From Mytilisepta virgata (Eukaryota > Mollusca > Bivalvia > Mytilida > Mytilidae), in NCBI GenBank assembly GCA_028015205.1, contig CM051516.1, positions 39,136,230 to 39,200,229 on the forward strand: DNA of 64,000 nucleotides. Reading direction: 5' to 3'. The notes under the pieces were generated by a model. The model did not search any database and was not told the origin of the DNA. It saw only the letters and a list, made by a program, of their open reading frames with translations. Of the stretch, positions 1 through 11,440 are shown piece by piece. Both the position numbers and the translations under genes were made by a program. The first letter of the stretch is position 1. Every line of letters begins with the position of its first letter.

Positions 1-572
1 TTACAATTTTATGCAGAAAATTGAATATCCAACATAAAAAATACTTCAAACGTGTCATTTTGTGAAAACAAGAAAAAACACACTTCATTTCATTGCATAT
101 TTTGATACCCCTGGATATTGAGTAAGAACTATGTAACGGAGTCTCGGGACAGCCTTTTTAACTTGCAAATGAAAGACCCGGTACTATATCAATTTGCAAA
201 ACAAAACATTATAGGCTCCTCCCAGTGAAACGGTAAACGAGCGAGATCTGTTCATTGGCTAAAAAGTGGCAACGTGTGTCGCCGGCCATTTTGAGGTGCA
301 CAAAAATACTCACTTTTGATGTCTCATACGTTCATAATTTTCAGTGTCAGGTGAATCCAATAGGCCAGGGTGTTAACGAAATAATTTTTACACATATTTC
401 CATCCATGTTATTTGAAAGTCAAAAACTAGCACAACGATATTTACACATTTCACACACGTCAGGTCAATCAAAAATTCGAGGCAGGACTAAAAGCGGCAT
501 CTAGTGTAAAAAATTCTGAAATTATGTCCACCTGTTTTTCTGTAAATATAATGCACTAGCGTAACGGTCAAA
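1..572. other. Non-coding flank upstream of candidate first exon
   Basis: AT-rich sequence with no convincing ORF. Around 250-300 there is an inverted CCAAT-like word (attggct) and a GCCATTTTG word of the YY1 type, which could belong to a promoter for the ATG at 573. This is inference from motif words only. Confidence 0.25.
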
Positions 573-768
573 ATGGCACTTGGCGGTCCGACTGTATGCG
601 GTACGTTCCAATTGAACCAAAGATTCGTGTTCCATTATTGGTCCGTACCACAGTGGTTCTTTAGAAATGACGTACCAGACGAACCGGAAGAAGAATTAGT
701 GGAAGTCGGTACGTACCACATAATGGAAAGCGCCCTTACATTACGACTTCACACAGGCACATTCACAG
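573..768 (+). CDS. Candidate first coding exon, unknown protein
   Basis: An ATG with A at -3 opens 65 codons, beginning MALGGPTVCGTF, with aromatic residues (FHYWSVPQWFF) then an acidic patch (DEPEEELVEV). The frame runs into a GT at 769 after 'cacag', leaving phase 1. A stronger-looking alternative donor (GTACGT) lies at 709. CpG content is higher than in the surrounding DNA. I do not recognise the family. None of the nearby candidate exons continues this frame at length, so the gene model is open. It could equally be a chance ORF. Confidence 0.3.
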
Positions 769-1793
769 GTATTTTGATCACATTTTCGTTGTTCGATAGA
801 AGCCAGGGCCAGGGGGTTACTTCCATTTGAAATGGTAGTATGTATGTGCTGCAGAACGGTCCATTTTTAACACAGGTCCTGTCATGATCAGGGTTGCTAT
901 TTTTACCCTTGCCAATAACAGGATTATTTTTTTCATAATAATATGCACAGGGTCTGCTACACATTGCAAATCACTCTCTGTTTTAACGAAAATGTAAGGC
1001 TAATTACAATGTATATCGTTATTAGTGATTATCAGTGATGAGACTGACCATGCAGTTGTCATGAAACCCACATTAATTAGCGAGCACTCTTATCAGAGTA
1101 CAAGTATCATTGACAGAGTACGATTTTCCAAATCATCACCAAATCATTAACAGGGTTACCTTTGAACATTGAATGTCACTGACAGGCTATGATTTTCCAA
1201 ATTTCCGCATCATGAACAGGTCCCGGTTTGACCACAATTCGCACATATATACTCACTTTTTAACAGAGTACCCCCCCCCCCCCCCAACGGGATTTAAGCA
1301 ACAAATTCTAAGAGCATGTTTTTAATTTTTTTTTTTTTAAAGAATACAATCAATTATCTTACAAATCAACTTTATACCACTGTTAAATTATGTAATCATA
1401 GACATACATGTAGTTGAGTCGTCATAATTTTGCAGAAATAAATTTGTTGGTATTTCAAATTCCCGGTTCAAATTACCCATATCACCCATTTTTACCTAAA
1501 TTCCTCAGAAAGTACCAGAATCCCTACATATTATTGCGAAATTACCCAGATTTGTGTAAATTAATACTTTTTTCCCAGTTATTTATTCATATTAGTTGTG
1601 TATATGTTTATAACAAAGCTAGTCATTCGTACCATAAAATTATCATCTCGTTCCAACAGATGAAACCATTTCATGATTACCTCATTATGCCTTCATTGCG
1701 ACTGATTGATTACTTTGAAAAGAAAAAATACACAATATATATAAAAAGCAATATATGTAATTATTCTAATTATTTATCACACTTTTTTTTTAG
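769..1793. other. AT-rich non-coding stretch with a poly-C tract
   Basis: There is no supported gene. Diverged copies of an 'acaggt...gattttccaaat' phrase occur between 1070 and 1260. A 15-C homopolymer lies at 1271-1285. The long plus-strand reading frame at 1414-1875 has very AT-rich codons and no recognisable motif. Confidence 0.4.
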
Positions 1794-1867
1794 GAAATTT
1801 GAAAATAGGATTTTTGTTGTTATGGGATCTTTGTTGACTTCCAGTAGATTGATTTGTTCAACAAATG
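1794..1867 (+). CDS. Possible internal exon, unknown
   Basis: A polypyrimidine tract ending in TTTTTTTTAG precedes the segment and a consensus donor (G|GTAAGT) follows it. Only one frame is open through the 74 nt. It does not join in phase to the candidate exon at 573 and gives only a short tail when spliced to 2592. I report it because both splice signals are good. Coding potential is unproven. Confidence 0.2.
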
Positions 1868-2591
1868 GTAAGTAAAACAAGAAAAATTATGTTATAGTAC
1901 GGCTTGTGCCAGAAATGATTGTTTGGAATGGTTTGAAGGTGCTTGAATTTAAATTGATATTGGTGATTTTATCAACAGTCAAGGTTATAATGCAGTGAAA
2001 TTTAAATCATTGTTTTTGGAAAAACCCTAACTTTTTTAAAATCAATAAAGTATCTTTGGAATTAATTTCCATGAAATTAATATTTTTGGAAAAACCCTAA
2101 TTCTATATTTTTTTTAATTGATGACTTTAAAAAAGTATTTTTGGAATTAATTTGCTTGAAATGAATAAAGAGACTTTCTTTAGTTCAATCCATCAATAAA
2201 AGAAGAGATTTATATATTAACTGGAAAGATCTGTAAATTACAACAGTTACACACCAATCGATTAACCAAAACAATAAACTGCCTTCTTTATAAAAAAAAA
2301 AAAAAAAAAAACACCACAACATAGTATTAGTAGTGGATGGTTTAAACCTTTTCTATCCTGACCTTTTGGTGTTTACAGCACACTTTAAAACCCATACAGT
2401 ATTGACAACATGGTGACCACTATCTAGGAAAAGTACAATATGGCGACATTACTTATTTTAGATACCAGGGTCAAAGGATGCTCTTTAACTGTAAAGCTAG
2501 CTACTAGCTATGGTTAACAAACTTGTATGGTATTTACCACGATTCTTTTTTTTAATATTATTTCTATCAATATTTCTCTTTTAATTCACAG

Positions 2592-2657
2592 AAACAAAGG
2601 AAACAGAAGAATAGAAGCATATTGCCTGCTGAAGATTCAGATTCAGAAGAACAATAA
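2592..2657 (+). CDS. Possible terminal exon ending in an acidic tail
   Basis: After a good acceptor (ttaattcacag) the phase-0 frame encodes a basic-then-acidic tail, KQRKQKNRSILPAEDSDSEEQ without its last residues repeated elsewhere, ending in TAA. An AATAAA signal follows at 2659-2664. The composition is typical of a nuclear protein C-terminus. The upstream exons are not identified. Confidence 0.3.
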   Translation, partial: KQRKQKNRSILPAEDSDSEEQ

Positions 2658-3873
2658 AAATAAAATACTAAAGAAATAGTAATTTGTGAATATTTGTTGG
2701 TCTAAATGATATTCATCCAAATAATCTTAAGTGGGGAAACATAAAAATCAATGAAAAATCATTTATTTCTATTTTTCATCTTGAATGTCTCATGAGGTCT
2801 TCAGTATGGTGTAAACATTTCTCATCCCAATGCAAATTCAAGATGGCCCCAAGCACCAAATTTGAGCTGTATCCTTTGTTAAAATTTGATAGCATATTAG
2901 AAGTACAGACATGAGGTAGTATTAATTAACAGGCCAAAAAAAAAATCCAATAAAAAAATATAGATCCTAATCTGTAATGTATCAGCCCCCTCAATATGAA
3001 CTGTCGCTGGGATTTTATTCCAGTTTTCAGAGAATTTATCTTTTTGGCTATCAAGATTTTCCATTTTAGTTTCTGTTTTATTCTTCTTAATGTTTTTTTT
3101 GTTACATCATTTCCACTTTTCTCTTGCATGGCAAAATTACTCTGAGACAATATTTGAATTTCCATGAAAATGTAAGTTTATCTGGTGTTGTGTCAATGAG
3201 AAAACAACCATTTGCACATCCACTGAAATTGTGTGTAATAGATGTGTTTTGCATAATGATTACTTGGACATCTTATATGTAATAAATGACTATGGGCTCT
3301 ATACCTCCCAAGTTGGAGTTTGATATGGATATGGTCTCATTCTCGACTTATTCTACTTTTTTGACAACGATTCATCTGATATTTTAATGAAAGAATGTGA
3401 CAGTTCTCTCCAAACTTGGAAGATATCTTTTGTTTATTCATATGTCACCTTATTTGTTAGATAAGAGTTTTAATTTATTTCTGTTCCCTACAGTGTTATA
3501 TAGCGATTTGTTAACACTGGGGTGTTAATCAGTTCAAATTATTACGGTTTTTCATTGGATAACACACATTTTTCTGCATCACCAAGACATAAAATCTTAT
3601 ATAACTTGAGTCTAATATAAAAACTTGTGTCTAATTTAAACCAATAAGTGGTAAATAAATAACTAAAAGTAAGTTAAATATACACACATTTATTTCTTTC
3701 TATATTTATCAACATTATTGTTTGCCCAATGTTAGAATTATTCCAATGAAAAATGCTGCCTGCCCGAAACATCTGGAAAAAATGTGCTACAGTCTTTATT
3801 TATAGTTTTAAATTTATACATTTGTTACACTTTCAAATTAAAGATTCATGTATTTAATTGCTTTCTTTTGTAG
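2658..3873. other. Intron-like AT-rich spacer
   Basis: Mostly A/T runs with no recognised repeat or gene. The small minus-strand ORF at 2926-3165 is lysine-rich because of A-runs and lacks motif support. Confidence 0.4.
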
Positions 3874-4026
3874 GCCTCTGAGGCGTATCAGAAAAAAAGA
3901 AAACACGAAACAATGATAAAGTCCACAAATGGGTTGTACTCTGTTGTTAACAAGGCCAAAAGGATAGCAAAGAAACCAGGTCAAAGAAAAAGACAGAGAA
4001 CCAAACGTACATCAACCAGACGCTAA
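3874..4026 (+). CDS. Possible terminal exon with a lysine/arginine-rich C-terminus
   Basis: A pyrimidine-rich tract and TAG acceptor precede 50 open codons ending in TAA. The peptide is strongly basic, with KKRKHE near the start and RKRQRTKRTSTRR at the end. It resembles a nucleolar or RNA-binding tail, but I cannot name the protein. It may be an alternative to the terminal exon at 2592. The upstream partner is unknown. Confidence 0.35.
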   Translation, partial: ASEAYQKKRKHETMIKSTNGLYSVVNKAKRIAKKPGQRKRQRTKRTSTRR

Positions 4027-4389
4027 AGAAATGTGCAAGTTTAATTAATAGCTACATGTGTGTCCCCCATATTCTGAATTCTCCAATTACTTTCTATATT
4101 TGTAAAATCACAAATTTTTTGGAAAATTATGTTCACTTCGTTTCTTAACCGATTTTTATAAATTTTTCACCATTCATCTGAGAATTGTTTGTAGTTTCTC
4201 TGATAATTTGGATTGATTTTTCTGGTAACCATTTAAAAAGATGCATTGATTGAATTATAACGTATCAATTTGGTTGCACAAATTCCTTATATATATGTAA
4301 GTAAATTTGTAACATCATACATTTTTCTGTATACCGGAAATGACAATTTTTTTCAAAATATTGTGCAAAATGCATTGTAGTGTGCTGGT

Positions 4390-5440
4390 TTTTCCATAGG
4401 GTTCTTTGTTAAACTAAGTTCGGCTGTGGCAGCCATCGTGGTTGACATTCCAGGTTATGGACACATTTCTAAAAGAGAAGAATCTGAGGACCATTACTGC
4501 TAAGTCTTGTTCCAACTGTCTAAGTGGTTTCAGACAAGAATATTTTTAAATGAATTTTCCCATAGGGCCCTTTATGGAACTAAGTTTGGCTGTGTCGGCC
4601 ATTCTAGTTGACAATCCAGGTGATTGGACACAATTCTGAAAGAGGACCATCTAAGGACCAATGCTGCCAACTTTAGTTCAAATTGGCTCAGTAGTTTCAG
4701 AGGAAACGTTTTTTGAGTGAATTTCCCATAGGGTACAATGTTAAACTAAGTTCAGCTGTGGTGGCCATCTTGGTTCACAGTCCACGAAATCGGACACATT
4801 TCTGAAAAAGGACCTCCTAAGGACCATTGCTGCCAAATCTGGTTCCAATTGGTCAAGTGATTTCAGACAAGAAGATTTTTCAATGAATTTTCCCATAGGG
4901 CTCTATGTTAAACTAAGTTTGGTTGTGGCAGCCATCTTGGTTGACAGTCTGGGTCATCGGACACATTTCTGAAAGAGGACCATCTAAAGATCATTGCTGC
5001 CAAGTCTGGTTCCAAGTGGTTTCAGACAAGAAGATTTTTCAATGAATTTTCCCTTATGGCCCTATGTTAAACTAAGTTTGGCTGTGGTGGCCATCTTTGT
5101 TGACAGTCCTGATCATCAGACACATTTCTGAAAGAGGACCATGTAAGGACCATTGCTACCATGTCTAGTTGTAATTGGCTTAGTGGTTTCAGACAAGAAG
5201 ATTTTTGAGTTAATTTCCCATAGGGTCCTATGTTAAACTAAGTTCGGCTGTGCAGGCCATCTTCGTTCACAGTCCACGAAATCGAACACATGTCTGAAAG
5301 AGGATTGCCTAAGGACCATTGCTACCAAGTCTGGTTCCAATTGGTCAAGTGGTTTCAGACAAGAAGATTTTTCAATGAATTTTCCCATAGGGCCCTATGT
5401 TAAACTAGGTTCGGCTGTGGCAGCCCTCTTGTCTAAAAAT
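4390..5440 (-). repeat. Tandem ~165-bp bivalve repeat, reverse orientation, 7 copies
   Basis: The phrase 'gttaaactaagttcggctgtgg...gccatcttggttgac' recurs at about 4405, 4575, 4737, 4902, 5063, 5230 and 5396, giving a period of about 165 bp. Each copy also carries 'aaggaccattgctgccaagtctggttccaattgg' words and a 'cccatagggcccta' word. It is the reverse complement of the array at 35.1-36.1 kb. Copies differ at many positions, so the array is not young. Confidence 0.85.
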
Positions 5441-5579
5441 AAAACATACAGTAGGAGTTAACTGCAGTTTTTGTCTTACATCTAAAAAAAATAAAGCATT
5501 TAGAGCAAAACTGACATGGGAGTAAAAATGTTCTTCAGGTCAAGATCTACCTGCCATGAAATTGATGAATTGGTCAACC

Positions 5580-7052
5580 CTTTGTTGTCTCACCTGGCCA
5601 AAGGCCATGTGAGCTTTTGCCATCACTTGGCTCTGTCGTCCGTAAACTTTCACATATTGATCATCTCCTCTAAAACCAATGGAGCAAATTTAACCAAACT
5701 TTACAGGAATGATGTATGGAAGGTCCTTTACTACGATTGCCGAAATTTTTCCGATCCGCCAAAAAACATGGCTGCCAGAGCAGGACATAGTTTAACATTG
5801 GACCCTATGGGAAAACATGTTAAAGTTCATCTCCTCTGAAACTACATGAGCAAATTTAACCAAACTTTACAGGAATGATGTATGGAAGGTCCTTTACTAA
5901 GATTGTCGAAATTTTTCCGATACGCCAAAAAACATGGTTGCCAGAGCAGGACATAGTTTAACATTGGAGCCTATGGGAAAACAGGTTAAAGTTTATCTCC
6001 TCTGAAACTACTTGAGCAAATTTAACCAAACTTTACAGGAATGATGTATGGAAGGTCCTTTACTATGATTGCCGAAATTTTTCTGATCCGCCAAAAAACA
6101 TGGCTGCCAGAGCAGGACATAGTTTAACATTGGACCCTATGGGAAAACATGTAAAAGTTCATCTCCTCTGAAACTGCTTGAGCAAATTTAACCAAACTTT
6201 ACAGGAATAATGAATGGAAGGTCCTTTACTAAGATTGCAGAAATTTTTCCGATCCGCCAAAAAACATGGCTGCCAGAGCAGGACATAGTTTAACATTAGA
6301 CCCTATGGGAAAACAGGTTAAAGTTTATCTCCACTGAAACTACTTGAGCAAATTTAACTAAACTTTACAGGAATGATGTATGAAAGGTCCTTTACTAAGA
6401 TTGCCGAAATTTTTCCGATCCGCTGTAAAACATGGCTGCCAGTACAGAACATAGTTTAACATTGGACCCTATGGGAAAACATGTAAAAGTTCATCTTTTC
6501 TGAAACTACTTGAGCAAATTTAACCAAACTTTACAGGAATGCTGTATGGAAGGTCCTTTACTAAGATTGCCAAAATTTTTCTGATCTGCCGTTAAACATG
6601 GCTACCAGCGCAGGACATAGTTTAACATTGGACCCTATGGGAAAACATGTTAAAGTTCATCTCCTCTGAAACTACTTGAGCAAATTTAACCAAACTATTC
6701 AGGAATGATGTATGGAAGGTCCTTTAGTGGGATTGCTCATTTCGTTCGAATGCGAGAAACATCATGACTGACAGCAGGAACATAGTAGTTTAAAAACATA
6801 CATGCCTATGGAAAAAAACATATTTTGATCATCAAAACTGTACTGGAATGATGTATGGAAGGTCCTTTACATCTGAGAAAAAACATGGCCGCCAGAGGGG
6901 AAATACTTTTAACTTTTGACCCTATGAGAAAAATTATATTCTGATCATCTGCTCTGAAACTTTTGAAGCAAATTCAACCAAAGAATTAATGGAAGTTTGT
7001 AGAAGCATTTTGTCAGGTGAGCGATACAGGCTCAGCCCACTGAGCCTCTAGT
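5580..7052 (+). repeat. Modular bivalve repeat unit with ~165-bp internal tandem copies
   Basis: It begins with the hairpin-like 'ctcacctggcc-aaa-ggccatgtgagc' and ends with 'gtgagcgatacaggctcag...gagcctctag'. Between these, about seven copies of a 163-172-bp module are marked by 'accaaactttacaggaatgatgtatggaaggtcc'. The same termini occur on six other units in the window. The small ORF at 5516-5839 lies across its edge and is not a gene. Confidence 0.85.
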
Positions 7053-7487
7053 TGGATTATTCTCCTGAATTGTGCATTTTAAGGAAATTTTGCGATTTTA
7101 GGTTATCTTGAATATTATTATAGATTAAGGCAAACTGTAAACAGCAGTAATGTTCAGCAAAGTTAGATCAACAAATAAGTCAACATGACCAAAATCATTG
7201 GTTGACCCCTTATAGGAGTTTTTGCCTTTTAAAGATGGTGTCCTGCGTAAACTTTCCTTAAAAGATCTTTTCATCTGAAACAGCTGGGCCAATAGCCAAT
7301 AGGGACCAAACTTTGGTGGAACGGTCCTTGGGTGACTCCCTTCAAAAATTATGTCTGGCATCCCCGATTTCCAACCGTCATTGCTGCTGTTATTAAAAAT
7401 AGAAAAAAGGGGGGATGAATTTAAAAAATCTTACTCTATGAAACTACAAGACTAATTGGAACCAAACTTGGCAGTAATATCTTTGAG
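7053..7487 (+). repeat. Second repeat module, paralogous to 34.75-35.16 kb
   Basis: It contains 'acaaataagtcaacatgaccaaaatcat', 'ccccttataggag' and 'accaaactttggtgga' words in the same order as at 34.8-35.1 kb and, inverted, 43.9-44.2 kb. It is cut off at 7487, where unrelated recombinase-like coding sequence begins. Confidence 0.75.
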
Positions 7488-7667
7488 AACTATGTCCGAT
7501 TACATGAGTTTATTGGTCTAAATACACAATGGTATAAGGGACACAGTTTCAGAGTAGGTTCTGCAAGTTCTGGGGCAGCCAGGGGTGTCCCTTTTGCAAT
7601 AATTCAACATATGGGTAGATGGAAATCCAATGCATTTCAGGATTATATCAGGCTAAATAATTTCTAG
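7488..7667 (+). pseudogene. Tyrosine recombinase C-terminal fragment (DIRS/Ngaro/Crypton-like)
   Basis: The 59-codon frame ends in TAG and contains the C-terminal signature of tyrosine recombinases: GHSFRVG (the H-x-x-R box), then ARGVPFAIIQHMGRWKS (the second His/Trp box, G-R-W), then FQDYIRL carrying the nucleophilic Tyr. The spacing is that expected for retroelement and Crypton recombinases, where this part is the end of the protein. Everything upstream is missing: the frame starts abruptly at the junction with a bivalve repeat. It is therefore a 5'-truncated relic. I cannot tell DIRS/Ngaro from Crypton, because no RT lies nearby. Confidence 0.75.
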
Positions 7668-7884
7668 GTAATATATAGAGATCAACATGGCTTGCTCTAA
7701 ATGGTTGTAAGTAATTTTTAATTTGTGTATTTGATAGAGGTCAAAATGGCTTGCTTTATCATTTTTAATATTTTTATTTTTGAGAACTTGATACAGGTCA
7801 ACATGGCTTGCTCTATAGTTTTTTCAGTATTTTGATTCTTTTGAATATTGATAGAGGTCAACAGTTGGCTTGCTTTATATTTGT
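7668..7884 (+). repeat. Short tandem copies after recombinase fragment
   Basis: Four diverged copies of about 55-60 bp share 'agaggtcaacatggcttgctct' (about 7680, 7737, 7794 and 7854). A fifth copy occurs at about 9472, on the far side of the next repeat. That repeat has therefore probably inserted into this array. The array may be the 3' non-coding end of the recombinase element. Confidence 0.65.
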
Positions 7885-9450
7885 CCCGCCTGTGATGAAA
7901 AGTCGTGGAGGCGAGATATAGGTATTACTTTCTGGCGGCGACGATAGCGGCATTAAATTTTTGTGTCGCCTGCGGAATGCATGGTCGACACATAGTGATC
8001 CCTATCTGTCGTCTTGCATCTTATGTCGTCACACTTTTCTTCTATCTTCAACTACTTTTAAACCGCTCAAAGGAATTTGATGAAACTTTCTCTGTGCATT
8101 AACCTTAATGCAAAGGTGTGCATATATATTTCATTTTTAGAAAATTTTAATATCTTTCTTAAAAATTGACGTCCGCAGGCGACACATGCCTTCCTTGGAA
8201 GACTCACACATTTTGTAAAACTATAATAACTTTGCACATGTACTACGTACAATTAAGATTTATGTTCCACAAGGTAGCTTATTGTATAAGGTTTTCCGCT
8301 GTATACTTGTGACCCTGACCTCATTTTCATGGTTCACTGACTTCATAACCATGAATTTAAAATCTGCGGCCAAGTTTTGTGGTTAAATCCATTTCTCAGC
8401 AACTGTAATACCTAGGCCAACCATATTTGGTCTATAGATAGTTCTTAGTGGATACATGCCAGTCGGACACCTAGCTTGGGACCTTGACCTCAATTTCATG
8501 CTCGAGTGACTTTGTCACTTTTTCATGGTTAAGTCCATTTCTCAGCAACTGTAATACAGGGCCAACCATATTTGGTCTATAGATAGTTCTTGGTGGGTAC
8601 ATGCCAGTCTGACACCTAGCTTGGGACCTTGACCTCAATTTCATCTTTGACTGACTTTGTCATTTTCTCATGGTTAAGTCCATTTCTCAGAAACTAGAAT
8701 ACCTAGACCCCCATATTTGGTCAATAGATAGTTCTTGGTGGGTACATGTCAGTCTGACACCTGGTTTTTGACCTTGACTACAATTTCATGCTTGAGTCAC
8801 CTTGTCACTTTTTCGTGGTTAAAACCTTTTCTCAGAAACTGTAATACCTAGACCTACTGTATTTGGTCTATTGATAGTTCTTAGTGGGTACATGCCAGTC
8901 TGACACTTGTCTCTGGATCTTGATCTCAATGTCATGGTTAAGTGACTTTCATCCAAGTTTATTAAGTCTGTTTTTCAACAACTGTAATATCTAGACCTAC
9001 TGTATTTGGTCTATTGACAGTTCTTGGTGGTTACATGCCAGTCTGACATTTGTCTCACCGTGATGTGGACCTTGACCTCAATTTCATGGTTGAGTGACTT
9101 TCATCCAAATTTCTTAAGTATTTCTTCCAGCAACTGAAAAACCTACACCCATCTGTGTGTGGTCTATAGATAGTTCTTAATGGGTACATGCAAGTCTGAC
9201 ACCTGTCTCTGGATTTTTGACCTCAGTTGCATGCTTGAATGACTTTGTCACATTTTCGAGATTAGGTCCATTTCTCAGCAACCCACCATATTTGGTCAAT
9301 AGATAGTTCTTGGTGGATACATTTCAGTATGACACCTGCATTTTGATCTTGACCTCAATTTCAAAATGTCGGCTATCAGATAATCATTATTCTGTGTCCA
9401 TGTGCATACACAGGTGAGACATGTAGTGTGTCCACTCTTGTTTTATGTAC
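7885..9450 (+). repeat. Bivalve repeat with ~145-bp tandem core, 7 copies
   Basis: It starts 'tgtcccgcctgtgatgaaaag' and includes 'ggcgacacatgccttccttggaagactcacacatttt'. Copies of 'atttggtctatagatagttctt' follow at about 8426, 8571, 8716, 8862, 9005, 9156 and 9297. Each copy has 'cagtctgacacct' and 'gaccttgacctcaatttcatg'. It ends near 'cacaggtgagacatgtagtgtgtccactcttgttt'. Related copies lie at 24.7-25.9, 27.87-27.96, 41.4-41.7 and 44.6-45.3 kb. Confidence 0.85.
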
Positions 9451-10789
9451 ATATTTCCATTCACTACCTGGTAGAGATCAACATTGCTTGCTCTATCATT
9501 TTATTGTTTTATTAAATATACCATAAATATTTTGTTTTATAATGTTTTTTTAATTTTTACTTATTAGTGCACTAATATGTATTGGACACATTTGATAATT
9601 TCCTATTTTAATATAAGTCGAGTATGAATAATTTTTTTAAAAATAAGTTAATACCAAATTACAGAACTATCCGATTGGAAAGGTCTTTATGTCCAACATG
9701 CTAATCTTATGAAGTAGTGATTTCGTCTGTTGAGGAAGATTTTATGGTCCAGAAAAGATTAAATTAAAATAAACTGGAACAATAAAGACAAAAAAATAAT
9801 TAAGCAGAACTTACTCTGATTACTAACAGTACATGAGTGAATAAGATGAAATCAATTTATTACTTTCTGATAGTTATCAACAGTAAAATATTAATGTGAA
9901 AGCTTATATTTTGATGCAAACAAAAATCTCATACAACCATAACCCATAACCAACCCAAATGAGCAAAATCTTTCCCGTACACATTCTAAATTTGTATAGA
10001 TTGGTTGATTTAAAAAAAAAAAATTTCTCTGAAAAAGCTTGGCCAAATAGAACCAGATTTGACAGAAAGTGTCTATTGGAGGTCCTTTATCCCTCCTTTT
10101 GTTCCAATTGAATAATACACATGGCTGCCACAGACAACTTTTGTTTTCTGATTGGCTGATTTACAAAAAATCTTTTCCTCTGAAACCACTCAGGGTTAAA
10201 TGAACTGAAAATTCAAAAAAAGCAGCTATGGAAGGTCCTTTGCAAATTCATTATTTCCTCTCAAATGAAACCAAATATGGCCTGAATGTTCCTCATATAA
10301 AGGTGCTTACCAAGTTTTGTTACTTTGGTGTCAATCCCTCATTCAAGATGGCCACCAGCAGAGGACTTAGGTTATATAAGACCATGTGGGAAATATTCTG
10401 AAGAACTGCTGAATTTTAGAATATGTTGACCTGTAAGTAGATGGACCTTGATGCAGAAAAATGTGGTCCCTACAAGGCTTACCACACTTAATAATGATAG
10501 GAAGAAGTGACTTCTCTCTTTGAGATACATCAATAAAAAATGGCTTTCATGCCAGGTGAACGATACAGGCTCAGCCCTTGGAATAAAATTCTCTGATATT
10601 TTCTACTAAATCCCTGAAATAAAATCACACATGGTTAATGATATACAATGAGTCTACACTGAATTTATGTTGCACATAATAAACATCAAAATTACCCTGA
10701 AAAATGGTTATCGCGATGAAGTGCCCTTTCAAAAGGATATCGTGCTGCAGTGCCCTTCACCAGCACCCATCCATTTTTAATTTGTCTCA
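9451..10789. repeat. AT-rich spacer then degenerate modular repeat (to ~10590)
   Basis: 9451-9960 is AT-rich with no gene. 9960-10590 has weakened copies of the 'ctctgaaaccact...ggaaggtcctt' module and closes with 'aggtgaacgatacaggctcag', the usual end of the modular units. Nothing is recognised from 10590 to 10789. Confidence 0.55.
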
Positions 10790-11440
10790 ACGAAATTGAG
10801 GGGGACTATTGGAGAGTCACCCCAGCGTCCGTGTCTGGATCCACAGCCAGTTCTCAGTTACAAGTTGACATAGGGTCATATATTGGTTGACTGGCTTTTA
10901 AGTTTGATGTCAAAAATCAGTGACCTACAAGCATATTACTTGGCGTGAGGATGCATCTCAGGGAGTAACAAAGCTTCCCACCAAAATTAAGTCACTCTGA
11001 CCTACTAATCACACTTCATTGACTTGGGTAAAGTTTTAGGTCCAAATTCAGTTCTCCAGTACCAAGGGATCTACAATTTTATTACTTGGTGTAAAGGAGC
11101 ATCTCGGGGAGTAACACAGTCTCCCACTAAAATTCGGGCACTCTGACCTACTTATCTCACTTCATTGACTTAGATTCAGTTTTATGTCCGAGTTCAGTTC
11201 TCCGATACCAAGGGACCTACAGTCTTATTTCTTAGTGGGAGGATGCATCTCGGGGAGTAACAAAGCCTCCCACCCAAATTAGGTCACTCTGACCTACTTA
11301 TTGCTCTATATTGACATAGGTTAAGTATTACATCTGAGTTCAGTTCTCCGATACCAAGCGACCTACAATCATTACTTGCTGTAAGGGTGCATCTCAGGGA
11401 GCTACACAGCCATACACCAAAATTAGTGGGGGAACGAGGG
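10790..11440 (+). repeat. Tandem ~146-bp repeat, about four copies
   Basis: 'cactctgacctacttat' recurs at 10993, 11139 and 11285 (period 146 bp), with 'gcatctcggggagtaacaaagcctcccac' and 'cagttctccgataccaagggacctac' words in each copy. There is no coding potential. Confidence 0.8.

Noticed and set aside
1414..1875. 153-codon plus ORF
   Set aside because: AT-driven codons, no motif, and it reads through a plausible acceptor and donor. Only the 1794-1867 part is kept as a weak exon candidate.
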